This document shows positions 1 through 11,604 of a stretch of DNA of 64,000 bases, piece after piece. The translations under genes were made by a program, and so were the position numbers. Source of the DNA: Orobanche coerulescens (lineage: Eukaryota > Streptophyta > Magnoliopsida > Lamiales > Orobanchaceae); assembly GCA_033398695.1 (NCBI GenBank), contig JAWKAU010000039.1:1-64000 (forward strand), written 5' to 3'. The notes under the pieces were generated by a model. The model had not been told where the DNA came from and ran no database searches. It worked only from the letters and a program-made list of their open reading frames with translations. How positions within the stretch are numbered: the first letter of the stretch is position 1; every line of letters starts with the position of its first letter.

Positions 1-2248
1 TTATAAATCCATAGGGACAAATTATAAAAAAATATCCAAAAATGGGCCGCTTCGATTTTCCTCCATAACTCGTGTACTACCCCCTATGAGAATTATCCGA
101 AAACCAAGTTCAGCCGTATCAGCTCCGATTCAGGACCGGATGAACCCAAATAAATGCGTATTCAATTTTATAAATAAATAGGGACAAATTATGAAAAAAA
201 TATCCAAAAATGGGCCGTTTTAATTTTCCTCCATAACCCGTGTACTACCCTCTATGAGAATTATCCGAAATCTGAGTTCCAACCATATCAGCTCTGATTC
301 GACTCCGGATGACCTCACATAAACACGTATTCGATCTTATAAATCCATAGGGTCAAATTATAAAAAATACCCAAAAATGGGCCACCTCGATTTTCCTCCA
401 TAACTTGTGTACTACCGTGTGAGAATTATCCGAAAACCCAGTTCCGGCCATATCAGCTCCGATTCGGGTCCGGATGAAACCAAATAAACGCATATTCAAT
501 TTATAAATCCATAAGGATAAATTATGAAAAAAATATCCAAAAAACGGGCCGCCAAAATTTCCCTCCATAACCTGTGTACTACTCAATGTGAGAATTATCT
601 AAAAATCGAGTTGTAGTCGTATCAGCTTCGATTTGGCTTCACATGACCCCAAATAAACGCGGATTTAATTTTATAAATCCATAGGGACAAATTATGAAAA
701 ATATCCAAAAATGGCCACCTCGATTTTCCTCCATAACTCGTGTACTACCCCCTATGAGAATTATCCGAAAACCAAGTTCCAGCTGTATCACCTCCGATTC
801 GGGTCCGGATGAACCCAAATAAACGCGTATTCAATTTTATAAATCCATAGGGACAAATTATGAAAAGATATCCAAAAAATGGGCCGCCTTATTTTTCCTC
901 CATAACCCGTGTGCTACCCTCTATGAGAATTATCCGAAAACTGAGTTCCAACCATATCAGCTCCGATTCGGCTCCGGATGACCTCAAATGAACACGTATT
1001 CAATCTTATAAATGCAAAGGGACAAATTACGAAAATACCCAAAAATAGGCCACCTCGATTTTCCACCATAACTGTGTACTACCCTATGAGAATTATCCGA
1101 AAACCCAGTTCCGGCCATATCAGCTCCGATTCGGGTCCGGATGAACCCAAATAAATGCGTATTCAATTTTATAAATCCACAAGGATAAATTATGAAAATA
1201 TATCCAAAAAACGGGCCGCCTAAATTTTCCTCCATAACCTGTGTACTACCCAATATGAGAATTATCTAAAAATCGGGTTCTAGCCGTATCAGCTTCGATT
1301 TGGCTACAAATGACCCCAAATAAACGCGAATTTAATTTTATAAATCCATAGGGACAAATTATGAAAAAATATCCAAAAATGAGCCACCTCGATTATCCTC
1401 CATAACTCGTGTAATACCCACTATGAGAATTATTCGAAAACCGAGTTCCATCTATATCAGCTCCTATTCAGGTCCGGATGAACGAAATAAACGCGTATTC
1501 AATTTTATAAACCCATAGGGACAAATTATGAAAAAAAAATCCCAAAACTGGTCGTCTCAATTTTTCTCCATAACTCGTGTACTACCCTCTATGAGAATTT
1601 TTTAAAACCGAGTTCCAGCCATATCAGCTCTAATTCGGCTCCGACTGACCTCAAATAAACGCGTATTCAATTTTATAAATCCATAGGGACAAATTATGAA
1701 AAAATATATATAAAAGGACCGCCTCGATTTTCCTCCATAACCTGTGCCTTTGAGAATTATCCGAAAATCGAGTTCCAGCCGTATCAGCTCCAGTTCGGCT
1801 CCGAATTACCTCAAATAAACGCGTATTCAATATTATAAATCCATAGGGACAAATTATAAAAAAATATCCAAAAATGGGCCTCTTCGATTTTCCTCCATAA
1901 CTTGTGTACTACCCCCTATGAAAATTATCCGAAAACCGAGTTCCAGCTGTATCAGCTCCGATTCAGGTCCCGATGAACCCAAATAAACGCATATTCAATT
2001 TTATAAATCCATAAGGATAAATTATGAAAAAATATCCAAAAAACGGGCCGCCAAAATTTCCTTCCATAACATGTGTACTACTCAATGTGAGAATTATCTA
2101 AAAATCGAGTTGTACTCGTATCAGCTTCGATTTGGCTTCACATGACCCCAAATAAACGCGGATTTAATTTCATAAATCCATAGGGACAAATTATGAAAAA
2201 TATCCAAAAATGGGCCACCTCGATTTTCCTCCATAACTCGTGTACTAC
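1..2248. repeat. Satellite array, left block (about 167-bp monomer)
   Basis: Imperfect head-to-tail monomers are recognised by the anchor TTATAAATCCATAGGGACAA near 1, 168, 336, 501, 671, 837, 1004, 1169, 1337, 1503, 1670, 1833, 2000 and 2170. The spacing is about 167 bp. Monomers fall into variant types that recur at multi-monomer distances, which indicates higher-order structure. The array runs off the left edge and is cut at 2248 by Gyp1. Reverse-strand open frames here only reflect the repeat; the monomer length is not a multiple of three and no family is recognised. Confidence 0.93.
2244..2248. repeat. Target-site duplication of Gyp1 (ACTAC)
   Basis: ACTAC lies directly before the TG start of the left LTR and again at 11600-11604, directly after the CA end of the right LTR. 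Removing the element plus one copy rejoins a normal satellite monomer. Confidence 0.95.
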
Positions 2249-2518
2249 TGTAACACCCCGATTTCGCATATACATTTATTGTGGATTATAGACAACATGT
2301 TCAGTTTTATTAAATTAATGCCCGAATAATTTTATCATTTAATTCATTTCATTCTCATGATCATGCCAATTTCATTTATGTCATTCTTATACATGACAAG
2401 TCACGTGATCCGTTCGTTTCAATTCTCATTTTAAATTCATCATTTTATCTCGTCATTTCTAGGCTCGAGTCAAATTTTAAACAATATTAATCTTTACCTA
2501 AAGAATTTTACAAGATAA

Positions 2519-2655
2519 ATAATAATATTATTTATTATTATTATTACTATTATTATTATCATTATCATATTCCAATATTATTATCATTATTACCGAAATT
2601 ATTATTTTTATACGTATTATTATACTACTATTATTATTATATCAATTATATTTAA
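2519..2655. repeat. ATT-type microsatellite inside Gyp1 LTR
   Basis: Interrupted (ATT)n/(TTA)n runs are present here and at the matching place in the 3' LTR (about 9622-9760). The tract was therefore part of the LTR before insertion. Confidence 0.85.
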
Positions 2656-3952
2656 TCATGTGTTTTAATTTAACTAACTATGATTAAACTTAATTAATCA
2701 TAATTAAGAACTCCTCTTCCCATCGTTCTTTCCAGTTTATCCAGACTCCTCAATGTTTATCAACATACAAAATTCTAATTCAACAGAAACACTTAAAAAT
2801 CTATACCTATAATTATACAAAATCCTACTGCAGAAATTCTTTACAACTTCTTTACAAAAAAAATAAATTCATCACGGCAGAAACAATTTACAATACAAGA
2901 AAGGAAGAAGCCACTATACTCAAGGAGCTCATATCTCACCGTCCGTGACCTGCTACGATCTACTGCACAATTCTCCATCCTTCAACAGAGGTAATCCCTT
3001 ATACCTCCTTTTCATATTTCTGTCAAAACTCTTCACATCTCCTCCTCAATAAATACCTTCTGGACTGAATCAATCTCAATCAAGATGGAATCTCACTTCC
3101 GCCTCAAAACCCAAAATCCAATTACTCAGATTGGAACAGAAGGTCACCATCCGAACAGCCGCAAACTCCACCATAAAACTTCACGAACACTGAATCCTCC
3201 CGACCGAAATCAAAAACCCACGTTCCATCCCGAATTCATCTTCCTGACTCGAAAATTTTGACCACCCCATCGCAAACCGGGTTGTCCGCTGCTGCGCCGC
3301 CGCTCCGCACCATCAGGACTCACCCAACCAATCCCCAAAACAAATTTTCTCCGTCATCGGATCCGACCACTGCGATAGTGCCGAGCCCAGGCCGAATTCT
3401 CGATTTTCATGTGTAATCTGAAGCCTGGACATAGATGAGGGTTCCTTGTCGTTGTGTATTTTTCTGCGAGGTAGCGAAGGGAGAATCGGGGGAGAGCAGA
3501 GAATAGGGGCGACAACCTGCTGTGAATAGGGTTTTATACCCAGTTATTTTAGGGTATTTTAATTGAGCCCCTAGAATTCGAGACTTCTTGAATTGACCCC
3601 AAATCAACTTTCCAGTGTATTTAATTTCGGTCCATGGATTTTCCAATCCTTTCAAATTCCCCCCAGACAGATTCAATATTTTAAAAATCAGTCCCTTTCG
3701 GCCCAGCTTTTAACATGTTGACCTTTTCAATTGATATTATTATTCACTCATAATTTAATTCTGAGTCATATAATAATAATAATTTTCTGTTATTATTAAT
3801 TGTAGATAATAACAAGAATTTACGGGCCTAGAATTGTCGAGTCAAGCATCTTCATCACATTCAAGTTCAAAACTGCATTTTATCCAGGTGTGGGGATTTA
3901 TTACGCTTTTGTTTATTTTAATTGCTTTATATATTGTCTCGTATGTGCACGT

Positions 3953-4086
3953 GAAATCAGTTAGAAGCACTTAAATGTGTAATCAGTCAGAAGCACTTAA
4001 ATGTGCAACCAGTCAGAAGCACTTAAATGTGCAACCAGTCAGAAGCACTTAAATGTGCAAATCAGTCAGAAGCACTTAATTGTGCA
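3953..4086 (+). repeat. 26-bp tandem repeat in Gyp1 5' LTR
   Basis: Five units built on CAGTCAGAAGCACTTAAATG follow one another. The 3' LTR has four (about 11064-11170). The one-unit difference accounts for most of the 21-bp length difference between the LTRs. Confidence 0.85.
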
Positions 4087-4519
4087 TAAAGCCTTCGGGC
4101 TAGCCGACGGGCTTCAGAATTTATCAGTCATGTTGTTTATACTTGCTAATATATTTAGTAATTAACGTAGACATATTGAGTACTCTCCACACTGAGCGAG
4201 TTGGAAGCTCACCCCACTATTTTACCCCCTTTCAGGTTGAGGAGCTCGATGTGGCATGCGTTGGAGTGTGGGATGATCAAGCTTCATGAGTTGTTATTTA
4301 TTTATTTACTATTATTTTTCTCAAGCTACGCTTTATGAACAATTGTTCCATTTGTTTTATTTTAAAGTCAAATTATGTTTTTATTTAATGGTGACTTGGG
4401 ATTATTACTTGCGATTATTAAATTTATTTTTCTTAAAAATGTATTTCCGCTGCAAAATTTTTATTTACTCTTCTTAAAATTAGAAGAGTTATATTTTAGA
4501 AAAGTGGTCGCTACATAAG

Positions 4520-4531
4520 TGGTATCAGAGC
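4520..4531 (+). other. Gyp1 primer-binding site
   Basis: TGGTATCAGAGC lies 4 bp after the LTR end. It is complementary to the 3' end of plant initiator-Met tRNA, the usual minus-strand primer for many plant gypsy and copia elements. Confidence 0.93.
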
Positions 4532-4932
4532 GGGTCTACGGTTCTGTAGACTCGTTAAAATAATTTCTTTTTATAAACTGAAATTTCATTTTCACAAGTA
4601 GTCAAATATTTTTAGCAATTATGATCATCCACCTCTGCCGCTCCACGTCGACTCCAAGGTACATTAAGTTATGATTATTCATTATGCGATAAATGCAGTT
4701 TCCCAGATCAACCATGATTTATGTATTACAGATGCATTTCCAGTCTATTTTGTGCATAAGAATTCTATGATAAAGTATTTGGGCATGAAATTGTTTTCTT
4801 ATAAATTCATAAATCATCATTGCTAGAAGTCTTTGGTTCTCAACCTATAGATGCAATGTAACTCCCCATCTTATTTCTCCCTCTCGTTGGGTAAGTACTG
4901 AAGGATCGTTGCGTGTGGTGTGCCTTAGGATA

Positions 4933-7900
4933 ATGGCAACTCGTGGACGTGGACGCCCAACTAACCGAGGTGCAGATAATATCGGTGGTCAGAATGCCAA
5001 CTTTGGTGGTGGTGACGGAGGTGATCAGGATAACCACAACAATAATGTGCCAGCTCCTACTCAGGCACAAGTGGTGCAACAGTTCCGACGTTTCACCCCA
5101 CCAACATTCAACGGTCGAGAAGGACCAGCTTTCGTTGATGAATGGTTCATGTCGCTCGAGCGCACCTTTGAGCTCATTGGGTGTACTGATGCGCAAAGAA
5201 TTCTTTGCGGCCAATACCAAATGGTGGAGGATGCTGGACGCTGGTGGATAAGCTATTGGCATTTGAGGCCGGCGGCCGAGCGTGCTGCATTGACTTGGGA
5301 TCGATTCAAGGAAATAGTGATGGAACAGTACTACCCACAGCATTACCGAGAGAAGATGGAGAGAGAGTTTTGGAATCTCGAACAAGGAGGGATGACGGTT
5401 GAAGAATATGAGAGGAAATTCAACCAAATAAGCTTCTTTGTGGAGCACATGGTGGATACAGACCGGAAGAGGCCCCTTAAGTTTCGGAGTGGTTTACGCC
5501 CGAGTATTCGTCACATCGTAGCTGGTCATGGGGTGTTACCATATACCGAGACAGTGTTTCGAGCTCAAGAGGTTGAGGCTAGCCATAATCTGGATCAACA
5601 ACAGTCAACTAAGCCTAATACCGGTAAGAGGCATTGGAATGGGAACCAAAATAAGGCTGTGGTTTCTAATAAGCAAGCAAAGGTTGATCAAAGGTCGGGA
5701 CCTAAGCCTCAAACCAGTAAGCCAGAGTGTTCGAAGTGTGGTAAGAATCATGGCGGAGAGTGTTTGTATGGAAAGGGTGTCTGCTACAAATGCAAGGAGC
5801 CAGGGCATGCATCTTCGAACTGTCATCTCCAAAGGGCCAAAGGTCAAGGTTCTGGAGGAAAGGCTCGTATTTATTCTTTGACACAAAAGGACACAGATGA
5901 GAATCCCGGCACGGTGTCAGGTATGCTTATGATATCTAATGTGCCTGCTTTTGCTTTATTTGACACTGGTGCCACACATACTTTTATGTCTGTAAAGTTT
6001 TATCATGCTATTGGTCATAGAAGAGTTAGAACTGTTGAGTCTCTGGAGGTTAGCTTACCGTCAGGAAATACGATCATCACTAATACAATGATTGACGAGA
6101 ATATTGACATAGGAGGTAGAGAATTTGACGCTAGCATGTATTTAATTAACTCGATGGATTTTGACGTGATCCTTGGTATGGACTGGCTCGATAGACATGA
6201 TGCCGATATAAGGTGTCGTGAGAAGATGGTAACATTGAAGTGTTCGGACGGTGAGTCGATCACTTTTTATGGTACTAAGAGTAGGACAGTACCCAGAGTA
6301 ATCACTGCCATGAAGGCACTGAGAAGTTTAAGGAAGGAAGAATGTCAGGGTTACTTGGTGAGTTTAGTCGACACTCGTACTAATGAGGTGTCCCCCACAG
6401 ACGTACCTATAGTACGGGAGTTTTTGGATGTGTTTCCAGAAGATTTTCCGGGAGTCCCACCCGACCGACAAGTGGAGTTTAGTGTTGATTTAGTCCCTGG
6501 GGCGACCCCAACATCCAAAGCGCCATATAGGATGGCTCCGAGGGAACTTCAAGAATTGAAGGTCCAAATTCAAGAGCTGTTGGAGCTCGGATTTGTTCGT
6601 CCTAGTGTGTCACCATGGGGTGCACCAGTGCTGTTTGTAAGAAAGAAGGATGGGTCACTTTGGATGTGTATAGATTACCGAGAGTTGAATCGACTCACGG
6701 TGAAGAATAAATACCCGTTGCCGAGAATCGAGGATCTATTCGATCAGTTGAGGGGAGCCGGAACCTTTTCGAAGATCGATTTGCGGCCGGGATACCACCA
6801 ATTGAAGATTAGGGAGTGTGACATTCCCAAGACGGCTTTCAGGACCCGTTATGGACATTTTGAATTTGTAGTGATGCCATTTGGTTTGAGTAATGCACCA
6901 GCAGTCTTTATGGATTTGATGAACAGGGTGTTCCAACCTTACTTAGATAAGTTCGTGATCGTCTTCATAGATGACATATTGGTGTATTCTAAGGACAAGG
7001 AACAACACCAAGAGCATTTGAGAGTTACATTGGAGACGCTTCGCAAGGAGAAGTTGCATGCCAAGTTCAAGAAATGTGAGTTTTGGTTAAACAGAGTTGG
7101 ATTCCTTGGACATGTGGTGACCTCAAAAGGAATTGAGGTAGATCCCGATAAGGTTGTAGCAGTGAGTAGTTGAGGAGTACCCAAGAATGCGAGCGAAGTT
7201 CGTAGCTTTCTAGGCCTAGCTGGCTATTATAGAAGATTTATCGAAGGATTTTCTAAAATCGCCACTCCTATGACTCAATTAACAAGGAAGGGCGTGAGGT
7301 TTGAATGGAGTGAGAGGTGCGAGGAAAGTTTTCAAGAGTTGAAAAGGAGACTAACCTCGGCACCAGTATTAACGATTCCTGATCCGACGGAAGACTTTGT
7401 TATTTATAGTGATGCCTCAAAGCAGGGGTTGGGTTGTGTTTTAATGCAACATGGTAAAGTAGTAGCCTATGCATCGAGACAGCTTAAACCACATGAGTTG
7501 AACTATCCAACGCATGATATGGAGTTGGCTGCTGTAGTTCATGCGCTGAAGATTTGGTGCCACTATCTCTACGGAGGGAAGTGTGAGATATACACAGACC
7601 ATAAAAGTTTGAAGTATCTTTTCACACAGAAGGATCTTAACATGAGACAAAGGAGATGGTTAGAATTGGTGAAGGACTATGATTGTACCATCCATTATCA
7701 TCCCGGTAAGGCTAATGTGGTAGCTGATGCCTTGAGTCGAAAGACTAGAGGTGAGTTAGTTTGCTTGACCGATCAGGAGAGTTTGATAAAGGAGTTCTCC
7801 GAGTTGAGGATTGAGGTAGTTGAGTCTTCAAAGGGTTCGAAGGCAATTCTATCATCTTTGGTCTTGCAACCAAACTTGAGGGATAAGATTAAGGAGGCTC

Positions 7901-9312
7901 AACCACGTGATAAGTTCTTGTGCAAGATGAAAGATCGGGCACAACATGGGAGTATTGAGAACTTTGTCGTTGCTGCAGACGATGTTTTGACTTATGATGG
8001 GAGGTTATGTGTTCCTAAGGATCCATCCCTTAGGAAGCAAATTCTTGAAGAAGCTCACAGTGCACCATACTCCGCTCACCCGGGGGGTACAAAGATGTAC
8101 CACGACCTGAAGAAGTTCTTTTGGTGGAGAGGAATGAAACGGGACATTGGTGTATTTGTGGAGAGGTGTATGATATGTCAGCAGGTGAAGGCAGAACACC
8201 AACGACCAGGAGGTTTACTCCAACCGTTGGAAATCCCAGAATGGAAATGGGAGCATATCACAATGGATTTCGTGGTTGGTCTACCACGAACAGTGAGGAA
8301 GAACGATGCTATCTGGGTGATAGTAGATCGCTTGACGAAGTCATCTCACTTTCTACCTGTGAGGATGACTTATAGTATGGAACAATATGCCAAGATTTAT
8401 ATTCGGGAGATTGTGAGGTTACATGGTGTTCCAGTGTTGATCGTCTCGGATAGAGATCCGCGATTTACATCGAAATTTTGGAAGAGTCTTCAGAGTGCAT
8501 TGGGCACTAAGTTAAATTTCAGTACTGCATATCATCCGAAAACCGATGGTCAATCTGAACGAACTATCAAGACACTTGAAGATTTGTTGAGGGCGTGTGT
8601 TCTTGATATTGGTGAGAATTGGGAGAATATTTTGCCGTTAGTAGAGTTCGCTTATAACAATAGTTACCAAGCAACTATACAAATGGCCCCATATGAGGCT
8701 CTCTACGGAAGGAAATGTCGGTCGCCTCTTTATTGGAGTGAGGTTGGAGAAGGAAAGATTTTGGGTCCAGAATTGATCGAGCAGACTGTAGAGAAGATAG
8801 CCGAAATCAGAAGTAGAATTAAGACTGCCCAGGATCGGCAGAAGGCTTATGCTGATAAACGAAGGAAAGATATCCAATTTGAGATTGGAGAGAAAGTGTT
8901 CTTGAAGGTAGCGCCTATGAAAGGAGTGATACGATTCGGTAAAATGGGAAAGCTACAGCCTCGTTATATCGGACCTTTTGAGATTTTGGATCGTGTTGGT
9001 GACCTTGCTTATCGTTTGGCACTGCCGTTGGAGTTATCAGGAGTGCACAATGTCTTTCACGTCTCCATGCTGAGAAAGTACATACATGATCCGGGTCACA
9101 TATGCAATTTCAAAGAGTTACATGTAGCCAAGAACCTGACTTATGAGGAGGTGCCTACAGCTGTTTTGGAGAGTAAGGTACATCAGTTACGGAATAAAGA
9201 GGTTAAATTGGTGAAAGTTCAATGGAGTCGTCATGGACCAAATGAGGCAACTTGGGAACGTGAAGAGGAGATCCGTTCTAAGTATCCAACATTCATTTTT
9301 CAAGGTACGTAA
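4933..9312 (+). pseudogene. Gyp1 gag-pol polyprotein, one in-frame stop
   Basis: One frame encodes the whole replication polyprotein. I prefer the ATG at 4933 (MATRGRGRP, the typical basic gag start) over the upstream in-frame ATG at 4909. In order: a capsid-type gag domain (about 5080-5560); two Cys/His knuckles, an atypical CX2CX3HX3C and then a standard one starting at Cys 5782; aspartic protease DTG at 5962; RT with FIDD at 6967-6978; RNase H (YSDAS near 7408); integrase HHCC zinc domain (about 8056-8180), catalytic core with first Asp at 8266, and a chromodomain-like tail (about 9200-9300). The frame is open except for TGA at 7171-7173, between RT and RNase H; coding resumes in the same frame. 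No frameshift was seen. The total length of about 1460 codons is normal for the family. Ribosomes would make gag, protease and RT only. Confidence 0.93.
7171..7173 (+). other. Nonsense codon interrupting Gyp1 pol
   Basis: TGA lies in frame just after the RT thumb and before the conserved [11 protein letters not shown] motif at the RT/RNase H junction. It is the only interruption I find in the polyprotein. Confidence 0.93.
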
Positions 9313-9339
9313 CTTAATTTTCGAGGACAAAAATTTGTT

Positions 9340-9353
9340 AAAGGGGGGTAGGT
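9340..9353 (+). other. Gyp1 polypurine tract
   Basis: AAAGGGGGGTAGGT directly precedes the TG of the 3' LTR, as expected for the plus-strand primer. A degenerate inverted repeat (TTTTCGAGGACAAAA, about 9317-9331) lies between the stop codon and this tract. Confidence 0.88.
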
Positions 9354-11599
9354 TGTAACGCCCCGATTTCGCATATACATTTATTGTGGATTATAGAAAA
9401 CATGTTCAGTTTTATTAAATTAATGCCCGAATAATTTCATCATTTAATTCATTTCATTCTCATGATCATGCAAATTTCATTTATGCCATTCTTATACATG
9501 ACAAGTCACGTGATCCGTTCGTTTCATTTCTCATTTTAAATTCATCATTTTATCTCGTCATTTCTAGGCCCGCGTCAAATTTTAAACAATATTAATCTTT
9601 ACCTAAAGAATTTTACAAGATAAATAATAATATTATTTATTATTATTATTACTATTATTATTATCATTATCATATTCCAATATTATTATCATTATTACCG
9701 AAATTATTATTTTTATACGTATTATTATACTACTATTATTATTATATCAATTATATTTAATCATGTGTTTTAATTTAACTAACTATGATTAAACTTAATT
9801 AATCATAATTAAGAACTCCTCTTCCCATCGTTCTTTCCAGTTTCTCCACACTCCTCAATGTTTATCAACATACAAAATTCTAATTCAACAGAAACACTTA
9901 AAAATCTATACCTATAAATATACAAAATCCTACTGCAGAAATTCTTTACAACTTCTTTACAAAAAAATAAATTCATCACGGCAGAAACAATTTACAATAC
10001 AAGAAAGGAAGAAGCCACTATACTCAAGGAGCTCATATCTCACCGTCCGTGACCTGCTACGATCTACTGCACAATTCTCCATCCTTCAACAAAGGTAATC
10101 CCTTATATCTCCTTTTCATATTTCTGTCAAAACTCTTCACATCTCCTTCTCAATAAATACCTTCTGGACTGAATCAATCTCAATCAAGATGGAATCTCAC
10201 TTCCGCCTCAAAACCCAAAATCCAATTACTCAGATTGGAACAGAAGGTCACCATTCGAATGTAGTAAACTCCACCATAAAACTTCACGAACACCGAATCC
10301 TCCCGACCCAAATCAAAACCCACGTTCCATCCCGAATTCATCTTCCCGACCCGAAAATTTTGACTACCCCATCGCAAACCGGGTTCTTTGCCCTTTCGCG
10401 CCGCCGCTCCGCACCATCAGGACTCACCCAACCAATCCCCAAAACAAATTTTCTCCGTCATCGGACCTGACCACCGCGATAGTGCCGAGCCCAGGCCGAA
10501 TTCTCGATTTTCATGTGTAATCTGAAGCCTGGACATAGATGAGGGTTCCTTGTCGTTGTGTATTTTTCTGCGAGGTAGCGAAGGGAGAATCGGGGGAGAG
10601 CAGAGAATAGGGGCGACAACCTGCTGTGAATGGGGTTTTATACCCAGTTATTTTAGGGTATTTTAATTGAGCCCCTAGAATTCGAGACTTCTTGAATTGA
10701 CCCTAAATCAACTTTCCAGTGTATTTAATTTCAGTCCATGGATTTTCCAATCCTTTCAAATTCCCCCCCCCAGACAGATTCAATATTTTAAAAATCAGTC
10801 CCTTTTGGCCCAACTTTTAACATGTTGACCTTTTCAATTGATATTATTATTCACTCATAATTTAATTCTGAGTCATATAATAATAATAATAATTTTCTGT
10901 TATTATTAATTGTAGATAATAACAAGAATTTACGGGCCTAGAATTGTCGAGTCAAGCATCTTCATCACATTCAAGTTCAAAACTGCATTTTATCCAGGTG
11001 TGGGGATTTATTATGCTTTTGTTTATTTTAATTGCTTTATATATTGTCTCGTATGTGCACGTGAAATCAGTCAGAAGCACTTAAATGTGCAACCAGTCAG
11101 AAGCACATAAATGTGCAACCAGTCAGAAGCACTTAAATGTGCAAATCAGTCAGAAGCACTTAATTGTGCATAAAGCCTTCGGGCTAGCCGACGGGCTTCA
11201 GAATTTATCAGTCATGTTGTTTATACTTGCTAATATATTTAGTAATTAACGTAGACATATTGCGTACTCTCCACACTGAGCGAGTTGGAAGCTCACCCCA
11301 CTATTTTACCCCCTTTCAGGTTGAGGAGCTCGATGTGGCATGCGTTGGAGTGTGGGATGATCAAGCTTCATGAGTTGTTATTTATTTATTTACTATTATT
11401 TTTCTCAAGCTACGCTTTATGAACAATTGTTCCATTTGTTTTATTTTAAAGTCAAATTATGTTTTTATTTAATGGTGACTTGGGATTATTACTTGCGATT
11501 ATTAAATTTATTTTTCTTAAAAATGTATTTCCGCTGCAAAATTTTTATTTACTCTTCTTAAAATTAGAAGAGTTATATTTTAGAAAAGTGGTCGCTACA
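9354..11599 (+). repeat. Gyp1 3' LTR
   Basis: It starts TGTAACGCCCCG and ends GTCGCTACA. It is collinear with 2249-4515, with scattered point changes and one fewer 26-bp unit. It is followed by the second ACTAC. Confidence 0.95.
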
Positions 11600-11604
11600 A
11601 CTAC

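Larger units (their letters stand above)
2249..4515 (+). repeat. Gyp1 5' LTR
   Basis: It begins TGTAACACCCCG and ends GGTCGCTACA. It contains an ATT-rich microsatellite (about 2519-2655), a GC-richer stretch near 3240-3420 and a 26-bp tandem repeat near 3953-4086. The open frame at 4286-4477 recurs identically in the other LTR at 11370-11561 and is LTR sequence, not a gene. Confidence 0.95.
2249..11599 (+). mobile_element. Gyp1: near-complete Ty3/gypsy chromovirus-type LTR retrotransposon
   Basis: This 9351-bp element inserted into the satellite array. It has LTRs of 2267 and 2246 bp with TG...CA ends, a 5-bp duplication, an initiator-Met tRNA PBS, one long gag-protease-RT-RNase H-integrase frame and a polypurine tract. 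The LTRs differ by scattered substitutions and small indels, a few percent by eye, so it is fairly young. The domain order, the two closely spaced Cys/His knuckles and the chromodomain-like integrase tail resemble the Tekay/Del lineage; that lineage call is an inference. One in-frame stop in RT makes this copy unlikely to be autonomous. Confidence 0.95.

Noticed and set aside
353..1253. Reverse-strand open frames in the satellite with recurring GFIRTRIGADMAGTGFSDNSH-like peptides, also at 11701-13844
   Set aside because: They are translations of the 167-bp repeat. The monomer is not a multiple of three, frames break at each copy, and no domain is present.
4286..4477. Open frame of 63 codons, repeated at 11370-11561
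   Set aside because: It lies inside both Gyp1 LTRs at the same position, is rich in Phe/Tyr/Leu from AT-rich sequence, and has no coding signal beyond length.
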